A program made the translations under genes and the position numbers. From Prochlorococcus sp. AG-436-C13 (GTDB taxonomy: Bacteria; Cyanobacteriota; Cyanobacteriia; PCC-6307; Cyanobiaceae): DNA of 48,048 bases. The first letter of the stretch is position 1; every line of letters starts with the position of its first letter. The stretch spans positions 1 through 48,048 of the forward strand of contig QCPC01000012.1 of NCBI GenBank assembly GCA_003212695.1, written 5' to 3'. Below are positions 1 to 8,225 of this stretch, piece after piece. A model generated the notes under the pieces. It worked only from the letters and a program-made list of their open reading frames with translations, was not told the origin of the DNA and did not search any database.

Positions 1-1
1 A

Positions 2-379
2 GATACAACCTTACTCCCTGCTGATAAAGCAGCGAGGGAGTTTCGCCAAGTTTGTGAGGCGTATGAATTTCTTTCTGATCCTGTTAAGCGACAAGCTTAT
101 GACAATGATTTAAGAGAGAATGAGTGTATCGGAGATGACCAAGAAAATCAGTTGAAAATAATCGATAAAGTTTCGCTAAAGAAAGTAAATAATCTTGATA
201 ATAGAAGACCTTTGTCTGGAGGCGAGTTGTTTTCTTTATTGCTATTGTGTGTTGCTTTATGCATTAGTCTGATATTAGGAATTTTATTTGCAGTATTAGA
301 TGGAAAAGATTTACAGGCAAAACCAAGTTGGCTGTATAGCAATCAATCGCTTGTTAAAGATATTTCTGTTTCTAATTAG
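2..379 (+). CDS. J-domain (DnaJ-like) membrane protein, 3' part only
   Basis: The reading frame is open from the window edge to the stop at 377-379, so the gene begins outside the window. The first roughly 35 residues read as the end of a J domain: a helix with the pattern AAREFRQVCEAYEFLSD followed by the signature DPVKRQAYD. The HPD loop that contacts Hsp70 would lie upstream and cannot be checked. A charged stretch follows, then one strongly hydrophobic segment (about residues 75-100 of the visible part) that looks like a single membrane helix, and a short polar tail. J proteins stimulate Hsp70 ATPase; a membrane-anchored form is inferred here. The DUF3143 gene follows after 7 bases. Confidence 0.8.
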   Translation, partial: DTTLLPADKAAREFRQVCEAYEFLSDPVKRQAYDNDLRENECIGDDQENQLKIIDKVSLKKVNNLDNRRPLSGGELFSLLLLCVALCISLILGILFAVLDGKDLQAKPSWLYSNQSLVKDISVSN

Positions 380-386
380 ATAACAA

Positions 387-671
387 ATGTATAACCTACC
401 GTCACCAGAGACACCTTTAAATCAACATTCACTAGGAGCACTTGAATTATGGTTAATTAATCTTGGTGCAGAAAAATGCACTCAAAATCCTTGTTTATGG
501 AGATGGGATAATATAGCTCAATGGTCAGCTGAAATATACTTTAAACAAGATGAATTAATGATTATTTGGTCTGAAATAGATAGTGAAGGTGAGGGAAAAA
601 CTAGTCAATTTAATTTTCCTTATGGATTACCACGTCAAGACGTTGAAGCTGCTTTAAATCATGGACCATAA
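387..671 (+). CDS. DUF3143 family protein
   Basis: This is a 94-residue soluble protein that I recognise as the cyanobacterial DUF3143 family. Visible landmarks are the N-terminal PLNQHSLGALELWL, the tryptophan-rich NPCLWRWDN, and the C-terminal FPYGLPRQDVEAA. No catalytic motif, signal peptide or membrane helix is evident, and its function is unknown. It starts 7 bases after the J-domain gene and is probably cotranscribed with it, which hints weakly at a shared role. Its stop lies one base from the end of the convergent bioA gene. Confidence 0.85.
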   Translation: MYNLPSPETPLNQHSLGALELWLINLGAEKCTQNPCLWRWDNIAQWSAEIYFKQDELMIIWSEIDSEGEGKTSQFNFPYGLPRQDVEAALNHGP

Positions 672-672
672 T

Positions 673-1971
673 TTAGATTTCATCTAGACTGGAATTAATT
701 ACTTTATAGCAATGCTCCAATTGAGTGTCCGTAATACATAGAGGAGGTAGGAGATATATCACATTACCTAGTGGTCTGATAAATACATTATGCTTTAATG
801 CATAGCGTTTTATTGCTTTGCCTGCATTATTTAGATATCCGTCTTGCGAGTCAGTTTTTAAATCAAAAGCGGCAATTGTCCCGATCAATCTAGGTCGTTT
901 TATTTTGGGATGCTGAGCAATCTTTTTTAAGTGTGGTAAATGCCGAGATTCAAATCTTAAATAGGCATTCGGATTGTTTTCTAGAAGATCCAGGCTTGCG
1001 TTGGCTGCTGCACATCCTAGTGGATTTGCAGTAAAACTATGACCATGCCAAAAAGTTTTTCGTGGATCATCTTCAACAAAATTGTTAAATATTTTTTGAC
1101 TTGCCATAGTGACACCCATAGGTAGACATCCACCAGTTAGTCCTTTTGACAAAGCCATTAGATCAGGTGAAATGTTTGCACGTTTAGAAGCAAATAATGA
1201 GCCTGTCCTTCCAAAACCCACCATTACTTCATCAGCAATTAACAATGTCTTGGATTGATTAATAATCTTTTGAAGTTGTTGTAGAAATTCTGGCCTAACC
1301 ATTCGCATACCTCCTGCCCCTTGAACAAGTGGTTCTAAAATCAATGCTGCGGTAGGTGTCTCAAGTAATAGTTCCAGTTTTTTAATTGATTCTTTTTCCC
1401 GGCTTTCAATTGTTGTATCTCCCCACCATGTCTCCGGCCAAGGTATTCGGTTTACGGGAAATAACATATCTTCAAATGGCTCATTAAATAAGTTACGTTC
1501 TCCTATAGACATGGCTCCAAAGGTGTCGCCATGATAGGCACCTGTGAAAGCTATTATTTGCTGCCTAGATTCCCCTTGGTTGTACCACCATTGCAAGGCG
1601 ATTTTGATAGCCACTTCTACTGCGGTTGATCCGTTGTCAGAAAAGAATAATTTTTGAAGACCAGTAGCTTTACTAAGTCTTTCTGCAAGTCTTTCTGCTT
1701 GAGAGTGAGTAAAATCAGCAAATATGACTTGTTCTAATTCTTTTGCTTGTTCAAATATTGCCTTTGCAATATATGGATTTGAATGGCCATGAAGTGTAAC
1801 CCACCAGCTACTAATTGCATCAATAAGAGGACTGCCATTTTCTCTAAAAAGGATGGCACCATTAGCATTTACTATGTGTTGTGGTGGATATGAAGACTTG
1901 ATTTGAGTGAATGGATGCCATAGATTCTTATGCCATTCCCTCTCCCCTGAGATTTTAATATTGTTATCCAT
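673..1971 (-). CDS. bioA: Adenosylmethionine-8-amino-7-oxononanoate aminotransferase
   Basis: BioA transfers the amino group of S-adenosylmethionine to KAPA to make DAPA in biotin synthesis, using PLP. The 432-residue length is normal for this class III aminotransferase. The PLP site is visible: GAYHGDT near residue 145, the Asp-containing LLIADEVMVGFGRTG (Asp247) and the Schiff-base lysine in ALSKGLTGG (Lys276). The early SSWWVTLHGH region is the substrate-side signature that separates BioA from other family members. It is the last gene of a minus-strand bioF-bioK-bioC-bioD-bioA run and lies 78 bases after bioD. bioB is not in this window. Confidence 0.96.
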   Translation of the reverse strand: MDNNIKISGEREWHKNLWHPFTQIKSSYPPQHIVNANGAILFRENGSPLIDAISSWWVTLHGHSNPYIAKAIFEQAKELEQVIFADFTHSQAERLAERLSKATGLQKLFFSDNGSTAVEVAIKIALQWWYNQGESRQQIIAFTGAYHGDTFGAMSIGERNLFNEPFEDMLFPVNRIPWPETWWGDTTIESREKESIKKLELLLETPTAALILEPLVQGAGGMRMVRPEFLQQLQKIINQSKTLLIADEVMVGFGRTGSLFASKRANISPDLMALSKGLTGGCLPMGVTMASQKIFNNFVEDDPRKTFWHGHSFTANPLGCAAANASLDLLENNPNAYLRFESRHLPHLKKIAQHPKIKRPRLIGTIAAFDLKTDSQDGYLNNAGKAIKRYALKHNVFIRPLGNVIYLLPPLCITDTQLEHCYKVINSSLDEI

Positions 1972-2049
1972 TCTTCAAGTTGATTTAATTCGGTAATTTT
2001 AAATATTAATCAGAAGATTAAAAATCTGTTTGATTGATATGTATTGATA

Positions 2050-2703
2050 CTAAATGCATTTAATTAAATCTTCTATTCGTTCCTCAAGATTTTGCTTTAC
2101 CCATTGCTCTAATAGATTGCTTGAAGAGATAGCTGTAAATCTTGGTAATTGAGCAATTACTGGAATATTACCGAATTGTTCTAATGTTTTGGGGTTGTCT
2201 TCATGAAACTCTCCATTCAATATTATTCCTAATATTGGGATTTTCCTTCTTTTCAGCGCCTCAATTGTTAAGAGTGTATGGTTAAGAGTTCCTAAACCAC
2301 TTCTTGCTACAAGAATAATAGGTAACATCCATTTTTGGAGTAGATCAATTTGAAGAAAATCACGAGTTAAAGGTACCATTACACCTCCTGCTGTTTCAAT
2401 GATTAAATTCTGGGAAATAATAGGTATCTGAAGCTGTTCAGGTTCTATTAATCTATTTTCTTTCTCGGCCGACCAGTGAGGAGAAACTGCAGCTTTAAAC
2501 TTATATTGTTCAGTTAGACATTGACTTTGAGGAAGATTTAGAATCTCACGTACTTTGTATGTGTCTCCTCCATCATCTAATCCACTTTGGATTGGCTTCC
2601 AATATATTGCATTTAACCCTTGCACTAAAAAACTGCTCACGACTGTTTTACCGACATCTGTGTCAGTTCCGCAAACTATTAGTTGCTTAAAATTTGACTT
2701 CAT
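2050..2703 (-). CDS. bioD: Dethiobiotin synthetase
   Basis: BioD carboxylates DAPA in an ATP-dependent reaction to give dethiobiotin. The protein opens with an N-terminal P-loop, IVCGTDTDVGKTVVS, as in the family. Later landmarks are YWKPIQSG, which carries the catalytic lysine, and LIIETAGGVMVPL, the family's E-x-AGG motif. I chose the ATG at 2703, giving 217 residues, because it overlaps the bioC stop as ATGA. That arrangement implies translational coupling and puts the P-loop at the usual distance from the N terminus. An upstream start at 2772 would add 23 residues that lie inside bioC and look unlike the family. Confidence 0.93.
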   Translation of the reverse strand: MKSNFKQLIVCGTDTDVGKTVVSSFLVQGLNAIYWKPIQSGLDDGGDTYKVREILNLPQSQCLTEQYKFKAAVSPHWSAEKENRLIEPEQLQIPIISQNLIIETAGGVMVPLTRDFLQIDLLQKWMLPIILVARSGLGTLNHTLLTIEALKRRKIPILGIILNGEFHEDNPKTLEQFGNIPVIAQLPRFTAISSSNLLEQWVKQNLEERIEDLIKCI

Positions 2704-3455
2704 TTTTGAATTAGAAGTATTTGGATTAACCATGTCAACTTTGGAAAATAATTTTCTGAAGAAATTTCCCAAGACTTATAAATTCTTCGCCATTGCCTAA
2801 TAGTAAGTGCAGAATGTGGAGTTGTTTGAGCACCTACGCGAACTAATGGCTTTAATAAATAATTTACCTTAGGGGCTTCTTGTGTAAAATACTCTACTTT
2901 TTGGAGTTTTATATTCTCTCTATTGATACCCTCTATGAGTGAGTCATGAGCAGGAAATGACATGGCAGTACAATTCACATTTGCTTTTTTTGCTGCGTCA
3001 TGCCATTCAGGGAAGCTACCTTCTACAGGTAAAGCGATTGCCAACCATCCTTGAGGTGCTAGGGCAGTGAACCATTCTTCTAATCTCTCTTTTGGATTTT
3101 CTAGCCAATGTAATGCAAAATTAGAAGCTATTAATGTTGGAGATTCTTTAAAGCTTGGGAGACCAGAAGAAAGATTAAATAATATTGTTTGCTTACTGTT
3201 ATCCTGCTGTTTAAGCATCCTTTGGGATCCATCTATTCGCACTACAGATTGACGAGGCTTTTTTGCTTCTAAAGCATCTGCTAGAAATCCTGTTCCTGAG
3301 CCTAAGTCAAGCCAAAGCCCAGGTTTGATGATCTGTTTAGCACAATGATCTGTTAGTTTAATAGCATATAATTTTTGAAGATAAGCATGATTATTGTATG
3401 TGCATGATGCTTCATCAAAGTTTGAGATTATAAGTTGTTCCAAATTCTCTGCCAT
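2700..3455 (-). CDS. bioC: Malonyl-ACP O-methyltransferase
   Basis: BioC methylates the free carboxyl of malonyl-ACP so that fatty-acid synthase can build the pimeloyl chain. The 251-residue protein has a SAM-binding motif I at LDLGSGTGFLADAL (about residue 48), a motif II acidic end at VRIDGS, and the ALHWLENP segment (NFALHW) typical of BioC. Its start codon shares one base with the bioK stop (TAATG), and its stop overlaps the bioD start (ATGA). It therefore sits in a tightly coupled biotin operon. The context and the ALHW motif make BioC a better call than a generic methyltransferase. Confidence 0.92.
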   Translation of the reverse strand: MAENLEQLIISNFDEASCTYNNHAYLQKLYAIKLTDHCAKQIIKPGLWLDLGSGTGFLADALEAKKPRQSVVRIDGSQRMLKQQDNSKQTILFNLSSGLPSFKESPTLIASNFALHWLENPKERLEEWFTALAPQGWLAIALPVEGSFPEWHDAAKKANVNCTAMSFPAHDSLIEGINRENIKLQKVEYFTQEAPKVNYLLKPLVRVGAQTTPHSALTIRQWRRIYKSWEISSENYFPKLTWLIQILLIQK

Positions 3456-4174
3456 TAATATGATTCTAACCAGTTCATTACATTGTTGATCAATTGAGTA
3501 AGTTCAATGAAATGACCTTCCCCTTTGAGGATCCAATTTACAGGATCCTTGTCAAGATGATTTTTTAGTTCTTCCATTAATAGAAACTTAGTATTGTCAC
3601 TTACTATTGCATCGCTTTCTCCATTTACGACAAGTACTTTTGCTTCTTTATTAAAACCCGAAGGTAATTTAGATGTGTTGATAAGAAGATCGAGATCTTT
3701 TCTTAGCTTCCCCCTACCTTCAATAGATATTCCTGAGTTGAAATTGCTAGTGTTAGGCACTTTATTCACATTAAATTTGTTTGCTTTTTTTGCAAATTTT
3801 AAAAGCATTTTACTTTCAGTGTTACTACCTATTTGTTTTTTCATCCCTTCTAAAGCAATTGTTATTGCTCTTCTTTCTCTACCGAAAGGGATAAAACGAC
3901 TAAAACTATTAATTAAAATAATGTGAGAGGCCTTATCGATAATTGGATTTGGGATCAGATGAAGACCAAGGGAATGACAGATAATAAGTTTTTTTTCTTG
4001 TTGATTAGTGCATTCTTTATCATTTAAGTCCCAAGAAGGCTCTGATGATTCGATATATCCATATCCTCTCTCAGGATTTTGCCAAATCCATCCATTTGAT
4101 TTGAAATACCTTCCCAAATTATCCCAATAGCTGGAATCGCTGTACCAGCCGTGCATAGCTATAATTTGTTTCAA
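3455..4174 (-). CDS. bioK: BioK-type pimeloyl-ACP methyl ester esterase
   Basis: This 239-residue alpha/beta hydrolase sits between bioF and bioC, where the gatekeeper esterase that removes the BioC methyl group is expected. A catalytic triad can be proposed: Ser68 in the nucleophile elbow IICHSLGLH, Asp188 in VNGESDAIV, and His221 in KGEGHFIEL. It does not look like classical BioH or BioG. BioK is the isofunctional esterase described from Prochlorococcus and Synechococcus biotin clusters, so that name is based on family knowledge plus context. The elbow has Cys instead of the usual first Gly. The start overlaps the bioF stop (ATGA), and there is no signal peptide. Confidence 0.85.
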   Translation of the reverse strand: MKQIIAMHGWYSDSSYWDNLGRYFKSNGWIWQNPERGYGYIESSEPSWDLNDKECTNQQEKKLIICHSLGLHLIPNPIIDKASHIILINSFSRFIPFGRERRAITIALEGMKKQIGSNTESKMLLKFAKKANKFNVNKVPNTSNFNSGISIEGRGKLRKDLDLLINTSKLPSGFNKEAKVLVVNGESDAIVSDNTKFLLMEELKNHLDKDPVNWILKGEGHFIELTQLINNVMNWLESY

Positions 4175-5313
4175 GATTGCTTCCTAAGGTGAAAAATTAG
4201 TTTCTCCAAGGTATTTGTAGGAAGATTATTTCTTAAAACAATCCTTAAACGTGAGGTGCCTTCAGGAACTGTAGGTGGTCTGATTGCAATAGTTAGAAGA
4301 CCATTGACTTCGAGCTGATATTGCTTGTCTAAAGATTCTGTATCACTCCCAAGCAAGAGAGGAATAATTGGTCCAATTACTGAAGGGATATTCCATCCTT
4401 CGTTTAAAAGCTCTGTTCTCCATAGATTTGATTCTTTTTGAAGCTTTTTACCCCATGATGGATTTGCTTGAATTAGCCTCAATGCTGCTAGAGCTGCAGC
4501 TGCTAAAGGAGGTGCAAGAGCCGTTGTGTAACGAAAGGCACCACTACTTTGAATTATATGTTCACTTATACTATTACTTGTTGCTAAAAATGCGCCGCCA
4601 CTTCCAAAAGCTTTGCCAAAGGTTCCACTAATCATTGTGATAGGCTCCGAAATTTTATAACATAGCCCTCTTCCCCCTTCGCCCATTACACCAATAGCAT
4701 GTGCTTCATCTACAAAAAGCATTGCGCGATATTGCTTACATAAAGCTGCAGTTTCTTTTAACCTCGGACAAGTACCTTCCATACTAAACAGACTTTCAGT
4801 TATGACCAGTGGAGTTTGATTTGGTTGTTGGTTAATGCAGTTTTCAAGAAGTCTTTTAAGATCATTTATATCATTGTGTGCAAAACGTTTGAGTTTAGCC
4901 CCACTAGTTTTGATTCCCACTAATAATGAATGATGGATTAATCTATCTGCAATAACTGTGGTATATCGATTTGTTAATGAATTTACGGCTGCTAAGTTTG
5001 CTTGAAAACCACTAGGAAAGAGTAGTACCTTCTCAAAACCTAGCCATTTGCTTAATTCTTCTTCAAGCTTTTTATGGATTGGTCGAGTTCCTGTTATTAG
5101 TCTTGATGCTCCAGCGCCTACACCTTCAGATAGCATTGTTTTTTGTGCAGCTTCTATTAGTGCAGGATGTTGGCTAAGGCCTAGATAGTCATTGCTTGCG
5201 AGATCAGTCAGAGAGACTTTGTTACTCTCTATAGGATTGCGAAATTCACAGCTCCTTCCGCTTGGTTCCCAAACCCTTATTCTGCGTAATCTTGAATCAG
5301 GAATTTTTTTCAT
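4171..5313 (-). CDS. bioF: 8-amino-7-oxononanoate synthase (KAPA synthase)
   Basis: BioF condenses pimeloyl-ACP with alanine to make KAPA, using PLP. The 380-residue length is typical. The cofactor-binding residues are seen in LFVDEAHAIGVMGEGGRG (Asp202, His205) and in the Schiff-base motif SGTFGKAFGSGG (Lys234). The N-terminal NDYLGLSQHP and the GAGASRLITGT segment are alpha-oxoamine synthase hallmarks. It is the first gene of the biotin operon and overlaps bioK by 4 bases. The 137-base gap to the divergent helicase gene must hold its promoter, but I see no BirA-type operator there. Confidence 0.96.
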   Translation of the reverse strand: MKKIPDSRLRRIRVWEPSGRSCEFRNPIESNKVSLTDLASNDYLGLSQHPALIEAAQKTMLSEGVGAGASRLITGTRPIHKKLEEELSKWLGFEKVLLFPSGFQANLAAVNSLTNRYTTVIADRLIHHSLLVGIKTSGAKLKRFAHNDINDLKRLLENCINQQPNQTPLVITESLFSMEGTCPRLKETAALCKQYRAMLFVDEAHAIGVMGEGGRGLCYKISEPITMISGTFGKAFGSGGAFLATSNSISEHIIQSSGAFRYTTALAPPLAAAALAALRLIQANPSWGKKLQKESNLWRTELLNEGWNIPSVIGPIIPLLLGSDTESLDKQYQLEVNGLLTIAIRPPTVPEGTSRLRIVLRNNLPTNTLEKLIFHLRKQS

Positions 5314-5437
5314 GAATCTAGTTTGATGAGATTATTGACTAATGACTTTTGTTGCTATTAATTTGTAAGCCTTTCTTGAGATGGAAGCATTAGATGAGCA
5401 GTTTTGATTGTCTCATTAGGATGAGTTAGATAAGTTT

Positions 5438-5444
5438 GGAGGTG
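5438..5444 (+). promoter_or_regulatory. Strong Shine-Dalgarno for the helicase gene
   Basis: The sequence GGAGGTG ends 6 bases before the ATG at 5451. It is one of the few strong ribosome-binding sites in the window. It decides that ATG as the start over the TTG at 5436, which lies before the Shine-Dalgarno. Confidence 0.7.
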
Positions 5445-5450
5445 AATTCC

Positions 5451-8216
5451 ATGGCTTCTAATCTTGTTGATAATAATTTAGATTTAGAAAATATTTTCCC
5501 ATTTCCACTTGATGATTTCCAGCTTCAGGCTATAAAAGCTTTGAATTATGGTCATTCTGTAGTAGTTAGTGCTCCTACAGGCTCTGGAAAAACTCTAATA
5601 GGTGAATATGCTATCTATCGAGCTATTGCCCATGGACAAAGAGTTATATATACAACTCCTTTAAAGGCTCTTTCTAACCAGAAGCTTCGCGATTTCCGCA
5701 ATCAATTTGGTTTTGATAATGTTGGTCTTTTAACAGGTGATTTAAGTATTAATAGAGGCGCTTCTGTCACTGTTATGACAACGGAGATCTTCCGCAACAT
5801 GCTTTATGCAGAGGTCGACGAGAAGGATGACCCTTTGAGAGAAGTTGAAGCAGTTGTTTTAGATGAATGTCATTACATGAATGATTCCCAGCGTGGGACT
5901 GTGTGGGAAGAATCAATAATTCATTGCCCTTCGTTCGTTCAACTAGTAGCCCTATCAGCAACAGTTGCTAATGCGGCTCAACTTACTGATTGGATTCAGT
6001 ATGTGCATGGACCTACTGAATTGATATTTAGTGATTTTCGTCCTGTTCCGTTGAATTTTTACTTCTCTAGTGCTAAGGGACTGCACCCTTTATTAAATGA
6101 ATCGAAAACTGCATTACATCCTAACTGTAAAGTGTGGAGAGCTCCAAAAGGTCAAAAGCGTAAGGGCAGATCATCTAAATCATTACAACCGGAATCTCCT
6201 TCAATTAATTTTGTCATTACAAAAATGGCAGAGAGAAAAATGTTGCCAGCGATTTACTTCATATTTAGTCGCCGTGGTTGTGATAAAGCTGTAAAAGATT
6301 TAGTGAGGGGAGTCGAGTTGGTTTCTCTTGCGGAAAAAGAAAAAATCAAAGTTATTTTGAATTGTTATATTAAAGAGCATCCTGATGGAGTGCGACAAGG
6401 GATACATCTTGAGGCCTTAAAAGTAGGTATTGCGTCTCATCATGCTGGAGTTTTACCTGCCTGGAAGGAGTTGATAGAGAAATTATTCCAACAGGGTTTA
6501 GTGAAAGTAGTTTTTGCTACAGAGACCTTGGCAGCAGGAATAAATATGCCTGCACGTACTACGGTGATTTCTGCTCTTTCAAAACGCACTGAAAATGGCC
6601 ATAGACCTTTAATGGGAAGTGAGTTCTTGCAAATGGCTGGTAGAGCTGGTCGCAGAGGTTTGGATGCACAAGGTCATGTCGTGACTGTTCAAAGTCGTTT
6701 TGAGGGTGTTCGCGAGGCAGGACAGCTGGCTACTTGCTCTGCTAATCCTTTAACGAGTCAGTTCACGCCTAGTTATGGAATGGTACTTAATCTTTTGCAG
6801 CGTTATGATCTTGAGAAGTCAAGAGAGTTAGTTCAAAGAAGTTTTGGTTGTTATTTAGCAAGCCTAGATTTATTTGAAGAAGAAGAATTTCTTAATGGAT
6901 TACGAGAACAGTTCACACAGATGCAAGGATTTTCAGGAGACGTTCAATGGGATGATTTTGAGGATTATGAAAAGCGCAGAGGTCGCTTAAAGGAGGAGAG
7001 ACGTTTGCTTAGGATTCTCCAAAAGCAAGCTGCTGAAACTCTTGCTCATGAATTAACTTTAGCATTGCAATTTGCGAGAGCTGGGACATTAATTAGTCTA
7101 AAAACTTCTTCTCTCCAATCTAAGGTTGTTCCTGCAGTTATTGTCGAAAAAATAGAGGGAATACAAAAATTACCATTATTATTATGTCTGACGGATTCCA
7201 ATATTTGGGTTCTAGTTGCTTGTCAATCTGTTGTTAGTTTACACACTGAGTTGAGTTGTTTGGAGATAAAATCAATTACCCCCCCTAGGCTTAGAAGAAT
7301 TGGAGAAATAGCTTATGGGAATAAATTAAGTGAAGTAATCGCTACTTCTCTTCTTGAGATATCCAAAATTCATGATATGAAAACACCTCAGTATGATCTT
7401 GCTAGCGAAGTATGTAATCAGGCGAAATTAGTAAGTCATTTAGAAGGAGAGTTGATTAAGTTACCGGTTCATCAATGGGGTGACCGGAAGAAGCTTAAAA
7501 AGCACCGTAGACGTATGGAACAACTTCAGATTGAAATCAGAGAAAGAGAACAATTAATACATCATCGCTCAAATCGTCATTGGGAAACTTTCTTATCATT
7601 GTTGGATATCTTGCAATATTTTGGATGCCTTGAAGAATTTGAAGCTACAGATGTAGGTAAAACAGTTGGAGTATTACGAGGTGATAATGAACTTTGGTTA
7701 GGACTAGTACTAATGAGTGGTCATTTGGATGAATTGCAACCTAGTAGCTTGGCTGCTGTTTTGCAGGCTATTAGTACAGAGATTAACCGCCCTGAGTTGT
7801 GGACTGGATTCTCAGCTTCTCCGGAATCAATAGAAGCATTAAATGATCTTGCTGGTATTCGGCGTGAATTGAAGCGTTCTCAAGACCGGCTTAGCCTAAA
7901 TATTCCTATTTATTCTGAACCTGAGTTAATGGGCTTAGTAGAGAAATGGTGCTGTGGTATAACTTGGGATGACTTAATTTCTAATACTTCTCTTGATGAG
8001 GGGGATGTGGTTAGAATAATGCGTCGAACTATTGATCTTCTTGCTCAGATTCCTCACTGCATAGCCATTAGTGGTCATCTTAAACGTAATGCTTCTGAAG
8101 CTATGAAATCACTTAATCGGTTCCCAGTGCGTGAAGATGAAAATCTTTTTAAAGAACAAATGGATTCTGAAAGGAGATCAAATCCTGCTACAGAACGATC
8201 AAATAATAAGAGTTGA
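5451..8216 (+). CDS. Ski2/Mtr4-like DEAD-box RNA helicase
   Basis: This is a 921-residue superfamily 2 helicase. Helicase motifs appear in order: Q-like region LDDFQLQAI, Walker A APTGSGKT (41-48), motif Ia TTPLKALSNQK, motif II DECH (138-141), motif III ALSAT, then FATETLAAGINMPART and the motif VI QMAGRAGRRG. The long C-terminal half, with a basic KKLKKHRRRMEQ coiled segment and a helical end (around SLDEGDVVRIMRRTIDLLAQI), matches a DSHCT domain. In eukaryotes such proteins feed RNA to the exosome; the cyanobacterial substrate is inferred to be structured RNA. The gene is monocistronic, divergent from bioF and convergent with fumC. Confidence 0.9.
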   Translation: MASNLVDNNLDLENIFPFPLDDFQLQAIKALNYGHSVVVSAPTGSGKTLIGEYAIYRAIAHGQRVIYTTPLKALSNQKLRDFRNQFGFDNVGLLTGDLSINRGASVTVMTTEIFRNMLYAEVDEKDDPLREVEAVVLDECHYMNDSQRGTVWEESIIHCPSFVQLVALSATVANAAQLTDWIQYVHGPTELIFSDFRPVPLNFYFSSAKGLHPLLNESKTALHPNCKVWRAPKGQKRKGRSSKSLQPESPSINFVITKMAERKMLPAIYFIFSRRGCDKAVKDLVRGVELVSLAEKEKIKVILNCYIKEHPDGVRQGIHLEALKVGIASHHAGVLPAWKELIEKLFQQGLVKVVFATETLAAGINMPARTTVISALSKRTENGHRPLMGSEFLQMAGRAGRRGLDAQGHVVTVQSRFEGVREAGQLATCSANPLTSQFTPSYGMVLNLLQRYDLEKSRELVQRSFGCYLASLDLFEEEEFLNGLREQFTQMQGFSGDVQWDDFEDYEKRRGRLKEERRLLRILQKQAAETLAHELTLALQFARAGTLISLKTSSLQSKVVPAVIVEKIEGIQKLPLLLCLTDSNIWVLVACQSVVSLHTELSCLEIKSITPPRLRRIGEIAYGNKLSEVIATSLLEISKIHDMKTPQYDLASEVCNQAKLVSHLEGELIKLPVHQWGDRKKLKKHRRRMEQLQIEIREREQLIHHRSNRHWETFLSLLDILQYFGCLEEFEATDVGKTVGVLRGDNELWLGLVLMSGHLDELQPSSLAAVLQAISTEINRPELWTGFSASPESIEALNDLAGIRRELKRSQDRLSLNIPIYSEPELMGLVEKWCCGITWDDLISNTSLDEGDVVRIMRRTIDLLAQIPHCIAISGHLKRNASEAMKSLNRFPVREDENLFKEQMDSERRSNPATERSNNKS

Positions 8217-8225
8217 TTGTCATGA

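Noticed and set aside
148-342. Minus-strand frame under the J-domain gene
   Set aside because: It is the antisense shadow of a real coding frame and has no start context or recognisable motif.
2704-2772. Upstream start for bioD
   Set aside because: It would add 23 residues inside bioC and break the ATGA coupling; the inner ATG matches the family length.
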